Shown here piece by piece: positions 16,360 to 24,950 of a DNA stretch of 64,000 nucleotides. The notes under the pieces were generated by a model. The model worked only from the letters and a program-made list of their open reading frames with translations. It was not told the origin of the DNA and did no database searches. Positions within the stretch are counted from its first letter, which is position 1; every line of letters starts with the position of its first letter. The DNA comes from Blautia hansenii (GTDB taxonomy: Bacteria > Bacillota > Clostridia > Lachnospirales > Lachnospiraceae): assembly GCF_013304445.1 (NCBI RefSeq), contig NZ_JAAITA010000005.1:93897-157896 (forward strand), given 5' to 3'. Made by a program: the position numbers and the translations under genes.

Positions 16360-19146
16360 CTACTGTCTTTTCCTTTTGATATACCAGATAATGCCGCCTG
16401 CAATTCCGGCCAGCGCCACCACAGTACCTGTTAAAACTGCCGGTAATGCACTTTTTTCCTCTGCCGCTTCTGCGCTGGTTTTTTTACTGTTTTCAGCGTC
16501 TGCTCCTGTACTTTTTTTTGCTGTAACCGTTTTCTCTGTATTGGCTGCCGCAGAAGCAGCCTCCTTTTCCTCCAGTTCGTTTAAAGATTTTGTCTTTGCT
16601 TTCTTTGCAATGAAATACTCGCCGCCTGTCTTCACAAGAAATTTCGTCTGTTTATCTTTTACCGTAACCTTCTGGATGTACTCTGCTTTTCGCTCTTTTT
16701 CCTTGTATTTCATCAAAAGGTATTTGCCGTCCTCCTGACCGGTGGTAAGCTCCACCTGCATTTCTCCCGGAAGTTCGCCCTTCTCATCAAAGGAGAAAAT
16801 ATAGGGGTTTTCAGACAATTTCTGAATATCTTCTGCATAATCACTGCCTTCCCGGATACCGACTTTCATATCTTTCACTGTCTTGATATCCTTGCCGTTG
16901 ACCGTCAGGGTATACGGTTTATCCTTGCCCGTTTCTCCCTTGATTTTCAGGTTTTTATCCTTTCCCTTCACGGCTTCAAAAGCCGCCTTTTCCACTACAC
17001 CGTTCTTCACCTCAGCTTCTGTGGTGTTGGATTCGGTTTTCTTTTTCGCTGCAGATTTCTTCGCACTGCCTGCAGACGTACTCTTTTTCGCGGTATTTGC
17101 AGATTTCTTCGTACCTTTCAGAACGCTTTCATCTGTCGTAATGTCACTGGTGCCGGAAAGGGCTTCTGTCTCATCTTCAAATCCCATATTCCCCTTTTTC
17201 AGGGTGTAAATTCCGCCTGCGGATACATCACAGGTCAGCACACCGTCCACAGCGCCGGTCCACTGCATCTCATTCCCGTTGATGTTATACAGCATAAACA
17301 CACCGCCTTTAAACGTACAGGGCATGGAAATTTCCACTTCACCGGGAAGCTCGCCTTCGTGTTTCAGCGCAAACTGCAGGGCGTCTTCTTTCTGCTGAAT
17401 TTCCACCTCTGCATTCATATCCGCCGGTTCTGCTATCTTCTTTCCTTTTACGCGAATGGTGTAGCCTTCTCCTTCATAAATATAATCCATTCTGGAAGCC
17501 TGGGCTTTCTCAAAAATTTCCTTTCCAATAATGCCTCTCTCCAGCTTGTCCACAATGCTTTCTGCAATTCTCAAGTCATCGATTCTTGTGACAAAAGACT
17601 TATTATTTTCGGGAAGCGTATGATAAATAGAAAGCAGTTCTTCCACGGTATCTTTTTCTTTTAAAGTAATCTTCAAAGGATTTAACTCATTCCAGATGCG
17701 ATGATCCAACGCTTCTACTTCTGCTTCCTGTCTGTCTATTTCTTCTCCCTTTGCCTGCAAAATGTTGCGGAAACTTTCTTTTTCTTCAAAGTCTTTCAAA
17801 AGTTCCAGTTCAACTTTGAGATTATAAACCCTTTGTTTTTCTGCAAGTGTAATCTGTTCCGGCAGCGCATTCAGTTTACTGCGGAAGGCCTCTATATTTT
17901 CTTCCGATTCCGTTCCCTCATCGGGGGTCTCTGTATCTGTCATGTCGTACAGACTGGTCTGCCCGTTTACCGCCCTGGACCAGGCCAGAAGGGCTAAAGT
18001 TCCCTGGTCGGTTGCCATGGCATCACTGCCGCCGCCTTTTATATGCTCAAAAGAACCGTCTTCTTTTTGGAATCTCAGGATTTCATCCAGCAGGGTTTTT
18101 CCGTTTTTCATAAATTTATCCTGTTCCAAAAGAGATACATCAATGGCTGACAGAGCAATCACGACCTGTGCCGTACTCTCCAGATTTTTTACCGGTTCTT
18201 CCCCTTCAGAAATGTAAGAACTGCCGTATCCGCCGTCTGCGTCCTGCATGGAAGCCAGCTTATCCAATCCCCGGTTTAAAGCCGCACCAACGTCTGCCCG
18301 TTCTTTATACGGCGCCAGCGCCTGCATAGCCATAGCAGTAATATCCGGGTCTGCCACTTTCCCCTGCAAAGCCCAGCCGCCGCCGGAAAGTTCCTGTGAA
18401 AGGATTTTCTGAATCAGATTTTCCCGGGTAGTCTGGGTTCCTTCTCCTTCTCGCTCAGGAATTTCGTAATCTTTCGTATCCAGCGCAATCAGGGCAAAAA
18501 TAGTTCCGTTAATGCCCTGTTGATTCACCTTCTCAAATTTTGCTAATGGCTTCAGCAGATTATAGCCATTTATCCGGGAAGGGTCTGTTCCAATAGAGGA
18601 CAGCGCCATGATGACTCTGGAATATTCCGTATATTTTGCGTTGTGAAGCACTCCGTTTGTGTCATCTAGTTTCATATATAAATTTGCCAGATAATTTGCT
18701 TTTGCCGTGTCGCTCAAGTATCCGGCTCTGGCCATGGCCATCACAGACCATTCGCCTCCAATAGTATCCACCACCGGAGAAGTCACCGCAGACTGCAGAT
18801 ACTTTTCCGCCTTATCAAGAGCTTCCTGGACGGTAGGATTTTGGGCCTCGGCAATGTCTGCAGTCCCCCGCAAAATCTGACTTTCCTCTTCTCCGGTTCC
18901 CGGCAGCACCTCATCCGCAGTTCCCGGAAGGATTTCCTCCTGATAACCTTCAGACTCCTGTGTGATTTCTGTGCCCATGCCGTTTAATATTTCTTCCGTA
19001 CCCGGTTCTGATACCGTTTCTTCTGTGGAAACCTGTGCCTCCACAGCTGTCTCCTGTCCTGTATCTGCCAGAACTGCCCCCGGAGACTGCACTGCCAGCA
19101 GAATGGACATGGCTGACACTACAAGCTTTAATTTTTTTCTGTTCAT
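16360..19146 (-). CDS. Membrane-anchored alpha/alpha-barrel (prenyltransferase/squalene-cyclase-like repeat) protein, predicted corrinoid-binding half
   Basis: A 928-residue secreted protein: signal peptide (about 1-28), Glu-rich linker, then at about residues 103-402 an alpha/alpha-toroid with FALIALD, ITAMAMQALAPY, DADGGYGSS and STAQVVIALSAI. This repeat pattern is shared by squalene cyclases and by the alpha-domain of intrinsic factor/transcobalamin. Degenerate helical repeats (about 415-540), several beta-rich modules and a Lys/Ser linker follow, ending in one membrane helix (about 898-920) with a KRKRQ tail. There is no DUF4430 domain; that half is encoded by the next gene, ten bases on. 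It starts the riboswitch-controlled ECF operon. Confidence 0.8.
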   Translation of the reverse strand: MNRKKLKLVVSAMSILLAVQSPGAVLADTGQETAVEAQVSTEETVSEPGTEEILNGMGTEITQESEGYQEEILPGTADEVLPGTGEEESQILRGTADIAEAQNPTVQEALDKAEKYLQSAVTSPVVDTIGGEWSVMAMARAGYLSDTAKANYLANLYMKLDDTNGVLHNAKYTEYSRVIMALSSIGTDPSRINGYNLLKPLAKFEKVNQQGINGTIFALIALDTKDYEIPEREGEGTQTTRENLIQKILSQELSGGGWALQGKVADPDITAMAMQALAPYKERADVGAALNRGLDKLASMQDADGGYGSSYISEGEEPVKNLESTAQVVIALSAIDVSLLEQDKFMKNGKTLLDEILRFQKEDGSFEHIKGGGSDAMATDQGTLALLAWSRAVNGQTSLYDMTDTETPDEGTESEENIEAFRSKLNALPEQITLAEKQRVYNLKVELELLKDFEEKESFRNILQAKGEEIDRQEAEVEALDHRIWNELNPLKITLKEKDTVEELLSIYHTLPENNKSFVTRIDDLRIAESIVDKLERGIIGKEIFEKAQASRMDYIYEGEGYTIRVKGKKIAEPADMNAEVEIQQKEDALQFALKHEGELPGEVEISMPCTFKGGVFMLYNINGNEMQWTGAVDGVLTCDVSAGGIYTLKKGNMGFEDETEALSGTSDITTDESVLKGTKKSANTAKKSTSAGSAKKSAAKKKTESNTTEAEVKNGVVEKAAFEAVKGKDKNLKIKGETGKDKPYTLTVNGKDIKTVKDMKVGIREGSDYAEDIQKLSENPYIFSFDEKGELPGEMQVELTTGQEDGKYLLMKYKEKERKAEYIQKVTVKDKQTKFLVKTGGEYFIAKKAKTKSLNELEEKEAASAAANTEKTVTAKKSTGADAENSKKTSAEAAEEKSALPAVLTGTVVALAGIAGGIIWYIKRKRQ

Positions 19147-19186
19147 GCTCTCATCCTTCCTCTATCTTTCCTGATACACATAAAAA

Positions 19187-19221
19187 AGAGCCCCCTCACC
19201 ATTTTCCGGTAAAGGAACTCT
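19187..19221 (-). terminator. Riboswitch expression-platform terminator of the ECF unit
   Basis: On the minus strand a 14-base-pair stem (starting AGAG, ending CTCT, with several G-U pairs and a seven-base loop) runs directly into TTTTTT at 19182-19187. It sits about 40 bases upstream of the 928-residue protein's ATG and 70 bases after the riboswitch P1, as expected for transcriptional control in which bound cobalamin stops expression. Confidence 0.78.
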
Positions 19222-19292
19222 GTTCTTTTGAATTATGAAATTTTAAAATGCATACAACAACAAAATCTCCTCCGCCCGGAAATATTTTTAAA

Positions 19293-19460
19293 ATAATGGC
19301 AGATATTCTGACTTAGTCTCACCCTCGGAAACGCCTTCTCAAACTTCTTGTAAGTTCAATGGCAACTGTTTCTTCGTCAACATCACAGCAGAGGCAACTG
19401 TATCGGACTTCCACCGATTTCCCTTTTAACTCTGCATTTTCTGCGTGCAGAGACCATCAT
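19293..19460 (-). promoter_or_regulatory. Cobalamin riboswitch (ECF/capture operon)
   Basis: The minus strand holds the B12-box features in order: closing stem ATGATGG/CCATTAT, GGGAAATCGGTGGAAGTCCG, GATACAG, a TGCTGTGATG core, and the 3' block AAGTCAGAATATCTGCC. The usual CCCGC before ACTGT is replaced by TGCCTC. A promoter lies upstream and a terminator downstream. Confidence 0.88.
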
Positions 19461-19486
19461 GTGTATGCAGTTATGAATCTATTACC

Positions 19487-19515
19487 ATACTACACAAACA
19501 GGCAGAAAATGTCAA
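19487..19515 (-). promoter_or_regulatory. Promoter of the second riboswitch unit
   Basis: Consensus TTGACA (19510-19515), 17-base spacer, TAGTAT (19487-19492) on the minus strand, about 30 bases upstream of the riboswitch 5' stem. The -10 and its GTG flank are the same as in the promoter of the first unit (24922-24950). Confidence 0.8.
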
Positions 19516-19530
19516 GGAATTTGTAAAAAA

Positions 19531-19556
19531 CAGCAAAGTCCCGAAGAACTTTGCCG
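19531..19556 (-). terminator. Terminator of the giant capture-protein gene
   Basis: Minus-strand hairpin GCAAAGT-loop-ACTTTGC followed by a T-run, 13 bases past the stop of the 1658-residue protein and just upstream of the next unit's promoter. Confidence 0.7.
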
Positions 19557-19568
19557 TTTTTGCTGTCC

Positions 19569-22500
19569 TTATTTCATCTGCTGTCTATTTTTCTTATAAA
19601 CAGCTGTTCCAAAAGCTGCCGCGGATACTGCCAGCATGAGCAGCAGAACGCTGATTGGTGCTTCATCACCTGTCTTGGCACCTGTGCCTTTTAATGTACC
19701 GCTTCCACTGTTTCCGCTTCCATTGTTTCCACTTCCATTGCTGCCGTTATTTCCATGGTTTCCGGAACCATTGTTTCCGTTGGAGGCCGGTGTGTCAATG
19801 ACTACGCCAAAGCTGTCTAAGCTCTTTACCTCTACCGAAACAGCTTCATCGGTTACCTTTCCGGTCAGTTTTTCCACTTTGGAATCGCTGCAGTGAAGTA
19901 CAGTCAATTCTTTGCCATTATAATCCTTTCCTACCGGAATGGATAATACACACGCAGACGGAAGTTCGATTTCTTTTCCATTCTTTGTGAGTTTGATGTT
20001 GTACAGACGGAATACGGATTTGTCAGAAGCAATTTCTTTTCTCATCTTTTCTACGTCTGCATTGTCTTTTCCGATTGGAGTAACTGCCAGTTCCATATCA
20101 GAGGTCAGACCCTCTCCTTCCAGTTTCACGCCGTATTTTTCATTTACCAGCATTTTTACACTTTCCGGTTTGCCTGGGTTTGGGTTTGGATTCTGGTTGT
20201 TATCTTCCAGTTTCTTCAACTCTTCCTCTGCTTTTTCCAACTTGGCAAGAGTTTCTTTGCTTACCAGCTTCTTCTGAGCATCTGTCAAAGCGTCATAGGC
20301 TTTTCTGGCTGCTTCAATGGCTGCTTTGCTTTCCAGAGTAATCTTATCCCCGATAGCATCAATCTTACCTGCAGCTGCATCTGCTGCCGCCTGGTCTTTC
20401 TTCTGATTTTCTGCCTGCTCTTTCAGTTCTGCCAGTTTCTGCTCTGCAGTGGTGAGCTTTGCAAGATTGTCTTCTCCTACCAAATTCTTCTGAGCATCTG
20501 TCAAAGCATTATAAGCTGTTCTTGTTTCTGTAATAGCTTTTTCGCTTTCCAGGGTTACTTCTCCGATGGCGTTAATCTTTTCGATTACTGCATTGGCTTT
20601 TTCCTGGTCTGCAGCTGCCTGCTGTTTCAACACTTTCAGTTTTGCTTCTGCAGCTTTCAGTGTTTTAAGTTCCGTTTCGCTTATAAACTTTTTCTGCGCT
20701 TCTGTCAGCTTGTCATATGCAGCTCTGGCTTCTGTAATAGCCGCTTCGCTTTCCAGAGTGACCTCCCCGATGGCGTTAATCTTTTCGATTACTGCATTGG
20801 CTACCTTCTGGTCTTCCTCGGCCTGCTGTTTCAATTCTGCCAGTTTCTTCTCCGCATCTGTCAATTTTGCAAGATTTTCTGTTCCTACCAATTCTTTCTG
20901 TGCATCCGTCAGCTTATCATAAGCAGTTCTTGCCTCTGTAATAACTGCTTCGCTTTCCAGAGTGACCTCTCCGATGGCGTTAATCTTTGCAATTACACTT
21001 TCGGCTGCCAGTTTATCCTGACTCATCTGCTCTTTTGCCTCTTCCATAGCCTTTTTCAGATTTTCCGTTGCTGTTTCAATTTCAGCTTTTGGAGTAATCA
21101 CTGCGGAAACCAGTTCCACTGCTTTATCATAGGCCGCTTTCACTGCCGGTACAGCCATAAGCATGTCTCTGTCTTCATTGACTTCTGCCATAACTCTTGT
21201 GATTTCATCTTTATTGCAGATATCCAATACCGGATCCGTGTTTCCATACTCATATCCGGTCAGGTCTGTGCCGTATCCCCACAATGTGAACTGATATCTG
21301 AGTACATCTCCGTCTTTTGGTACATAGCTTGCCATTCCATAACCCACTTCCACGCCATTTACATGGTACATCCAGCCGGACATAAAGCTGTAGTCAAATT
21401 CACCAAGGGCATCTCCCTCCTGGGATTTTCCGTTTTCCAATGCTTCTTCGGTTGTCGGGCCTCCAAGTTTTTCGGAAATATAATCCGGTACTTTTACATG
21501 GTCTGAACCAAGATCTGCTCCCTTAATGGCTTCCAGATATGCTGCCGAACCGTCTTCTCCCACCCAGTTTTCTGCTCCAATGACTTTTTTCAGAATATCA
21601 ACCGCATTATCACCTTTTTCAAACGGCACGATTACCGGCTCGTGGATGTAGCCCTGTCCGATAGTAAATCTCTCTACGGATACCACTACATGACCGTTTC
21701 CGGCTTCTTCCTCCAGTTTTTTCAGGTCTTCCTCGGCCTTTTCCAAAAGTTTAAGAACGTCTTCACTTATTAATTTCTTCTGGGAATCTGTCAGCGTGTC
21801 ATAAGCAGCTCTGGCTTCTTCAATGTCGTTCTTACTTTCCAGTGTCACTTCTCCAATGGCCTTAATCTTTTCGATTACTGCATCAGCTGCTTTCTGGTCT
21901 GCCGCCTGCTCTTTTAACTCTGCCAGTTTCTCCTCTGCCTCTGTCAGTTTTCCATAGTTGGTTACTAACTTCTTCTGCGCTTCTGTCAGCTTGTCATAGG
22001 CAGTTCTGGCTGCTTTGATTGCCGCTTCGCTTTCCAGCGTTACTTCTCCGATGGCATCAATTTGTTTGATAACGGATTTTACTGCTGCGGTATCCTTATC
22101 CATCACATCTGTAAGGTCATACAAACGGTTTTCATTTTCTGCAAAGCGCCTGTACGCTTCCATTGCGTAAGTCACCTGCTGGGTAGCCATGCCATTGCCT
22201 TTCTGTCCCTGCTGCCACATAAAGCCGCTCTCTGCCTTGTAGCTGTCCAGATTTTTTACGATATTCTTATTTCCCGTTTTTGTGAATCCGTTGCTTTTGT
22301 CCAGAGGATCAATGCCTGCTGCGGTAAGGGCCGTAAGAACCTGTGCGGTTGTACAACTGTTTTCTTTTCCGCTATCCAGAAATCCTGCATTCTCTGTCAT
22401 ATTTTCTTTCATGTGTTCCAGAGCTTTGTCAAACGCTGTTTTCACTTCCGGATAAGAATCATTGTTCCTGTAAGGAGCCAGCGCCTGCAGCGCCATACCT

Positions 22501-24545
22501 GTCATATCAATACTGCTGAATTTGTTATTTGTCAGTCCGAAACCGCCTTCTTGGGTCTGGAAAGTAAGAATGTGCTGAATCAGCTTCTCTCTTGTCCATA
22601 CTGCATCCTTTGGAATATCTGCATTCTGACAATCCAGTGCAATCAAAGCCCATATAGGGGCATTGGAGGTATCTTTGCCGATTTTCATCTTCAGTTCATC
22701 ATTATAGAGCGCCTTCATCAGATTGACACCGTCAATATCTGTCAAATCTTTTCCCATAGCTGCCAAGGTAATGCTGACTCTTGCCACATCTGTGGCCCGA
22801 AGCTTTGTCAGCCCTGTTTTTAATTTTTCCGACACACTGGCATAATAAGCGTCCAGATTTTCCTGGCTGATGGTTCCGCCTGCACGAAGGGTTGTGAAAA
22901 TATTCCATTCGTCTCCGTATGCATTTACAGGCTCTTTCTGCAGATAATCCATGCCATGCTGTATATCCTCTTTCACCAAAGCCGTATAGTCTGTATCGTC
23001 GGGAACTATACCGCCCTTGCTGACCAACACAGTAAACTGTACAGGCTTGCAGTCTGCCGTAGCGTCCCAGGGTGTTCCTATTACCTGTACTTCTCCGGCT
23101 TTTTTTGCCTTAATGGTGTGTACGGTTTTTCTGGGTGCATTTACATTTCCAACGACTGTCTGCACTTCATCTGTAACTTCTACAATTCCTTCCTTGCTGT
23201 AAGACCAGTTAAATCTCTGCTCCGTAGCATTGGAAGGTGTTGGTGTAATTTGAACGCTTTTGGAACTACCTTCTTCCAGTTCATAGGTATCCTTTTCTGA
23301 TTCTGCCTTTTGCAGGGGGTATTTATATTTGAATTCCACACTAATGTCCTGAGAAATATCCTTATCTTCCTGGCTGTAAATATGGAATTTTGCCACGCCT
23401 GCCTTCTTTGGCACAATGCCGTTTCCGAAATATTCCATAAACTCTGCAATTTCCGGTGTCTTTGCCTCCCAGACAAGCTTCTGATTTGTGGCATTATACG
23501 GCGTAAAGCTGCAGTTATAATCATCCGGGTCATTTCCTTTGGTGATACCTACATAGTAACCGCCCAGAGGATTCCAGGAATCTATATACCAGACACTTGG
23601 AACAGTAACCTGAAAGTCTTCCAACGCTACGTTTTTGGAGATGACCTTAAACTCTTTGGAAAGGCGTTGTTTATCTTCCCCCATGCCAAGCTTGAAAACA
23701 GCCTCTCCTTCGCTTTCCATGGTGAATTTGCTGCCCTCAGCATGATTCTGGATAATGCCGGGGCCGCTGATATTCTCATGATACATAGCGGCGACGGGAA
23801 CCTTCTTAAATTCGTCTGAGCCTTTGACTCTGGCCTTTAAATAGGCAACTCCGCTGTCTGTTCCGTGCATTTCGTAAGGTTTGTCCAAAGATACTTCCTG
23901 GTCTCCTACGAAAACCTTCAGCTCTTCCACATTACTGGAAACATTGTTGATTTTAAATCTCTGGAAGACTTCTCCCATGTTGTCTGCGTTGCAGACATAA
24001 CCTTCCACAACCCGGAGGTCTGCCGGCTGATACCGTCCGCTGGCATTTACCCAATAGTGTTCGGTATATTCTATATCCGATGTATACACTTTTGCGGATA
24101 CATTCCAGTCTGGCCGTTTGTCTGTGCCTGCCAGAACAAAAGTACCTTCGTCCATGGCATTTAAAGTAAAGGTGTTGTTTTCATCCATTTCCTGTATTCT
24201 TCCGTCATCATACTGGAAGTATACATAGGGCTTTTCTTCTGCGGCCTGGTCTTCCGTGGTTTCTGCCTCTCCCGGCATCATTTCAGGAACCGAAATCTGC
24301 TCTGTTTCACCCGCTTCCGGCTGCACCGCTTCTTCCGGCTCCTGAATTTCTGACTCTTGATTTTCCGACTCCTGGTAATGTTCCGTACTTTCCACGTTTT
24401 CTGCCTGCTGCTCATAAGCAGTGCTTTCTTCTGCTGCGGGCAATGTGTCTGCCTGCACCGGCACAGTAATACCCGATACCATGAGAACCATGGCCAGAAC
24501 AATACTGAGCATTCGGCTGCCCGCACGTCGTTTCTTGTGTTTCAT
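19569..24545 (-). CDS. Giant wall-associated transcobalamin-like protein (alpha/alpha-barrel plus DUF4430, helical repeats, sorting signal)
   Basis: A 1658-residue protein. Residues about 1-33 are a signal peptide and are followed by a Glu-rich linker. About 105-515 are beta-rich Ig-like modules. About 520-815 form an alpha/alpha-toroid (WALIALD, DMTGMALQALAPY, TTAQVLTALTAAGIDP). Two helical repeats with the core AIGEVTLES come next, then a DUF4430 domain (about 950-1100; SGWMYHVNGVEVGYG, KDGDVLRYQF), four more repeats, a beta module and a Gly/Asn/Ser linker. It ends in a sortase-type signal (GAKTGDEAP, hydrophobic helix, KKNRQQ tail). Alpha-barrel plus DUF4430 in one chain is the domain pair of intrinsic factor and transcobalamin. 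ATG 24545 has AGGAG seven bases upstream, so I prefer it to 24629. It is predicted to trap corrinoids at the cell wall. Confidence 0.82.
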   Translation of the reverse strand: MKHKKRRAGSRMLSIVLAMVLMVSGITVPVQADTLPAAEESTAYEQQAENVESTEHYQESENQESEIQEPEEAVQPEAGETEQISVPEMMPGEAETTEDQAAEEKPYVYFQYDDGRIQEMDENNTFTLNAMDEGTFVLAGTDKRPDWNVSAKVYTSDIEYTEHYWVNASGRYQPADLRVVEGYVCNADNMGEVFQRFKINNVSSNVEELKVFVGDQEVSLDKPYEMHGTDSGVAYLKARVKGSDEFKKVPVAAMYHENISGPGIIQNHAEGSKFTMESEGEAVFKLGMGEDKQRLSKEFKVISKNVALEDFQVTVPSVWYIDSWNPLGGYYVGITKGNDPDDYNCSFTPYNATNQKLVWEAKTPEIAEFMEYFGNGIVPKKAGVAKFHIYSQEDKDISQDISVEFKYKYPLQKAESEKDTYELEEGSSKSVQITPTPSNATEQRFNWSYSKEGIVEVTDEVQTVVGNVNAPRKTVHTIKAKKAGEVQVIGTPWDATADCKPVQFTVLVSKGGIVPDDTDYTALVKEDIQHGMDYLQKEPVNAYGDEWNIFTTLRAGGTISQENLDAYYASVSEKLKTGLTKLRATDVARVSITLAAMGKDLTDIDGVNLMKALYNDELKMKIGKDTSNAPIWALIALDCQNADIPKDAVWTREKLIQHILTFQTQEGGFGLTNNKFSSIDMTGMALQALAPYRNNDSYPEVKTAFDKALEHMKENMTENAGFLDSGKENSCTTAQVLTALTAAGIDPLDKSNGFTKTGNKNIVKNLDSYKAESGFMWQQGQKGNGMATQQVTYAMEAYRRFAENENRLYDLTDVMDKDTAAVKSVIKQIDAIGEVTLESEAAIKAARTAYDKLTEAQKKLVTNYGKLTEAEEKLAELKEQAADQKAADAVIEKIKAIGEVTLESKNDIEEARAAYDTLTDSQKKLISEDVLKLLEKAEEDLKKLEEEAGNGHVVVSVERFTIGQGYIHEPVIVPFEKGDNAVDILKKVIGAENWVGEDGSAAYLEAIKGADLGSDHVKVPDYISEKLGGPTTEEALENGKSQEGDALGEFDYSFMSGWMYHVNGVEVGYGMASYVPKDGDVLRYQFTLWGYGTDLTGYEYGNTDPVLDICNKDEITRVMAEVNEDRDMLMAVPAVKAAYDKAVELVSAVITPKAEIETATENLKKAMEEAKEQMSQDKLAAESVIAKINAIGEVTLESEAVITEARTAYDKLTDAQKELVGTENLAKLTDAEKKLAELKQQAEEDQKVANAVIEKINAIGEVTLESEAAITEARAAYDKLTEAQKKFISETELKTLKAAEAKLKVLKQQAAADQEKANAVIEKINAIGEVTLESEKAITETRTAYNALTDAQKNLVGEDNLAKLTTAEQKLAELKEQAENQKKDQAAADAAAGKIDAIGDKITLESKAAIEAARKAYDALTDAQKKLVSKETLAKLEKAEEELKKLEDNNQNPNPNPGKPESVKMLVNEKYGVKLEGEGLTSDMELAVTPIGKDNADVEKMRKEIASDKSVFRLYNIKLTKNGKEIELPSACVLSIPVGKDYNGKELTVLHCSDSKVEKLTGKVTDEAVSVEVKSLDSFGVVIDTPASNGNNGSGNHGNNGSNGSGNNGSGNSGSGTLKGTGAKTGDEAPISVLLLMLAVSAAAFGTAVYKKNRQQMK
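20206..21018 (-). repeat. Four tandem coding repeats (helical AIGEVTLES units)
   Basis: Four units of about 64 codons, each with a core like AIGEVTLESEAAITEARAAY followed by LT-x-x-QK and ending in a Lys/Glu/Ala-rich helix. They are highly similar at DNA level. They probably form a rod-like stalk that lifts the DUF4430 domain away from the wall. Confidence 0.8.
21702..22085 (-). repeat. Two tandem coding repeats between alpha-barrel and DUF4430
   Basis: Two further copies of the same 64-codon unit (AIGEVTLESEAAIKAARTAY and AIGEVTLESKNDIEEARAAY) that join the barrel domain to the DUF4430 domain of the giant protein. Confidence 0.78.
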
Positions 24546-24611
24546 ATGTTTTCTCCTTTTCTTTTTATTCTGCATAATTGTCCTATGTTTGTTTTGAGGA
24601 AATTTTGCATG

Positions 24612-24650
24612 CAAAAAAGGCTCTCTCATCTTTACCAGACAAAAGAGCCT
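24612..24650 (-). terminator. Riboswitch expression-platform terminator of the giant capture-protein gene
   Basis: Minus-strand stem AGGCTCT / AGAGCCT (arms 24644-24650 and 24618-24624) followed by TTTTTT at 24612-24618, between the riboswitch and the ATG at 24545. Confidence 0.75.
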
Positions 24651-24727
24651 CTATTATCACTTTACCATATTAAATTTTCATATTGTAAAACCGCAAAACA
24701 TCCTCAGCCCGGAAACACGAAACGTTT

Positions 24728-24890
24728 ATAACGGCAAGTCTTCTGACTCAACTTCTTCCGCAGAAATACCTTCTCGGGTTTTCCCCAATGGTACTATTTC
24801 CTTGTCCATTTCACAGTAGAGGTGACTGTATCCGATTTACACGGATTTCCTTTTTAACTCCGGACATGTAACACATCCGGTGACCGTTAT
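24728..24890 (-). promoter_or_regulatory. Cobalamin riboswitch (giant capture-protein gene)
   Basis: Minus-strand P1 stem AATAACGG/CCGTTAT encloses AAGGAAATCCGTGTAAATCGG, GATACAG, CTACTGTGA and GAGTCAGAAGACTTGCC, the ordered conserved blocks of B12 riboswitches. As in the second riboswitch, the segment before ACTGT is CACCTCT and not CCCGC. The full conserved region may extend to about 24905. Confidence 0.88.
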
Positions 24891-24921
24891 TATTATGCAG
24901 TTATACCTTTCTTTCTACTCT

Positions 24922-24950
24922 ATACTACACAATGTTAGTCAAAGTGTCAA
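24922..24950 (-). promoter_or_regulatory. Promoter of the giant capture-protein unit
   Basis: Minus-strand TTGACA (24945-24950), 17-base spacer, TAGTAT (24922-24927). The -35 box overlaps the stop codon of the LysR gene (24947-24949), so the two units abut without a gap. Confidence 0.8.

Noticed and set aside
20206..22085. Regular repeats that might be a CRISPR array
   Set aside because: Units of about 190 bp are coding, in frame, and translate to one protein repeat; there are no short repeats with unique spacers.
22062..22823. Plus-strand open frame of 253 codons inside the giant capture-protein gene
   Set aside because: Antisense shadow of the alpha-barrel and repeat region; Cys/Phe/His-rich translation without domain or ribosome site.
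24546..24629. Longer N-terminus of the giant protein from 24629
   Set aside because: It would begin in the terminator stem and place 28 extra residues before a normal signal peptide; ATG 24545 has a good ribosome site.
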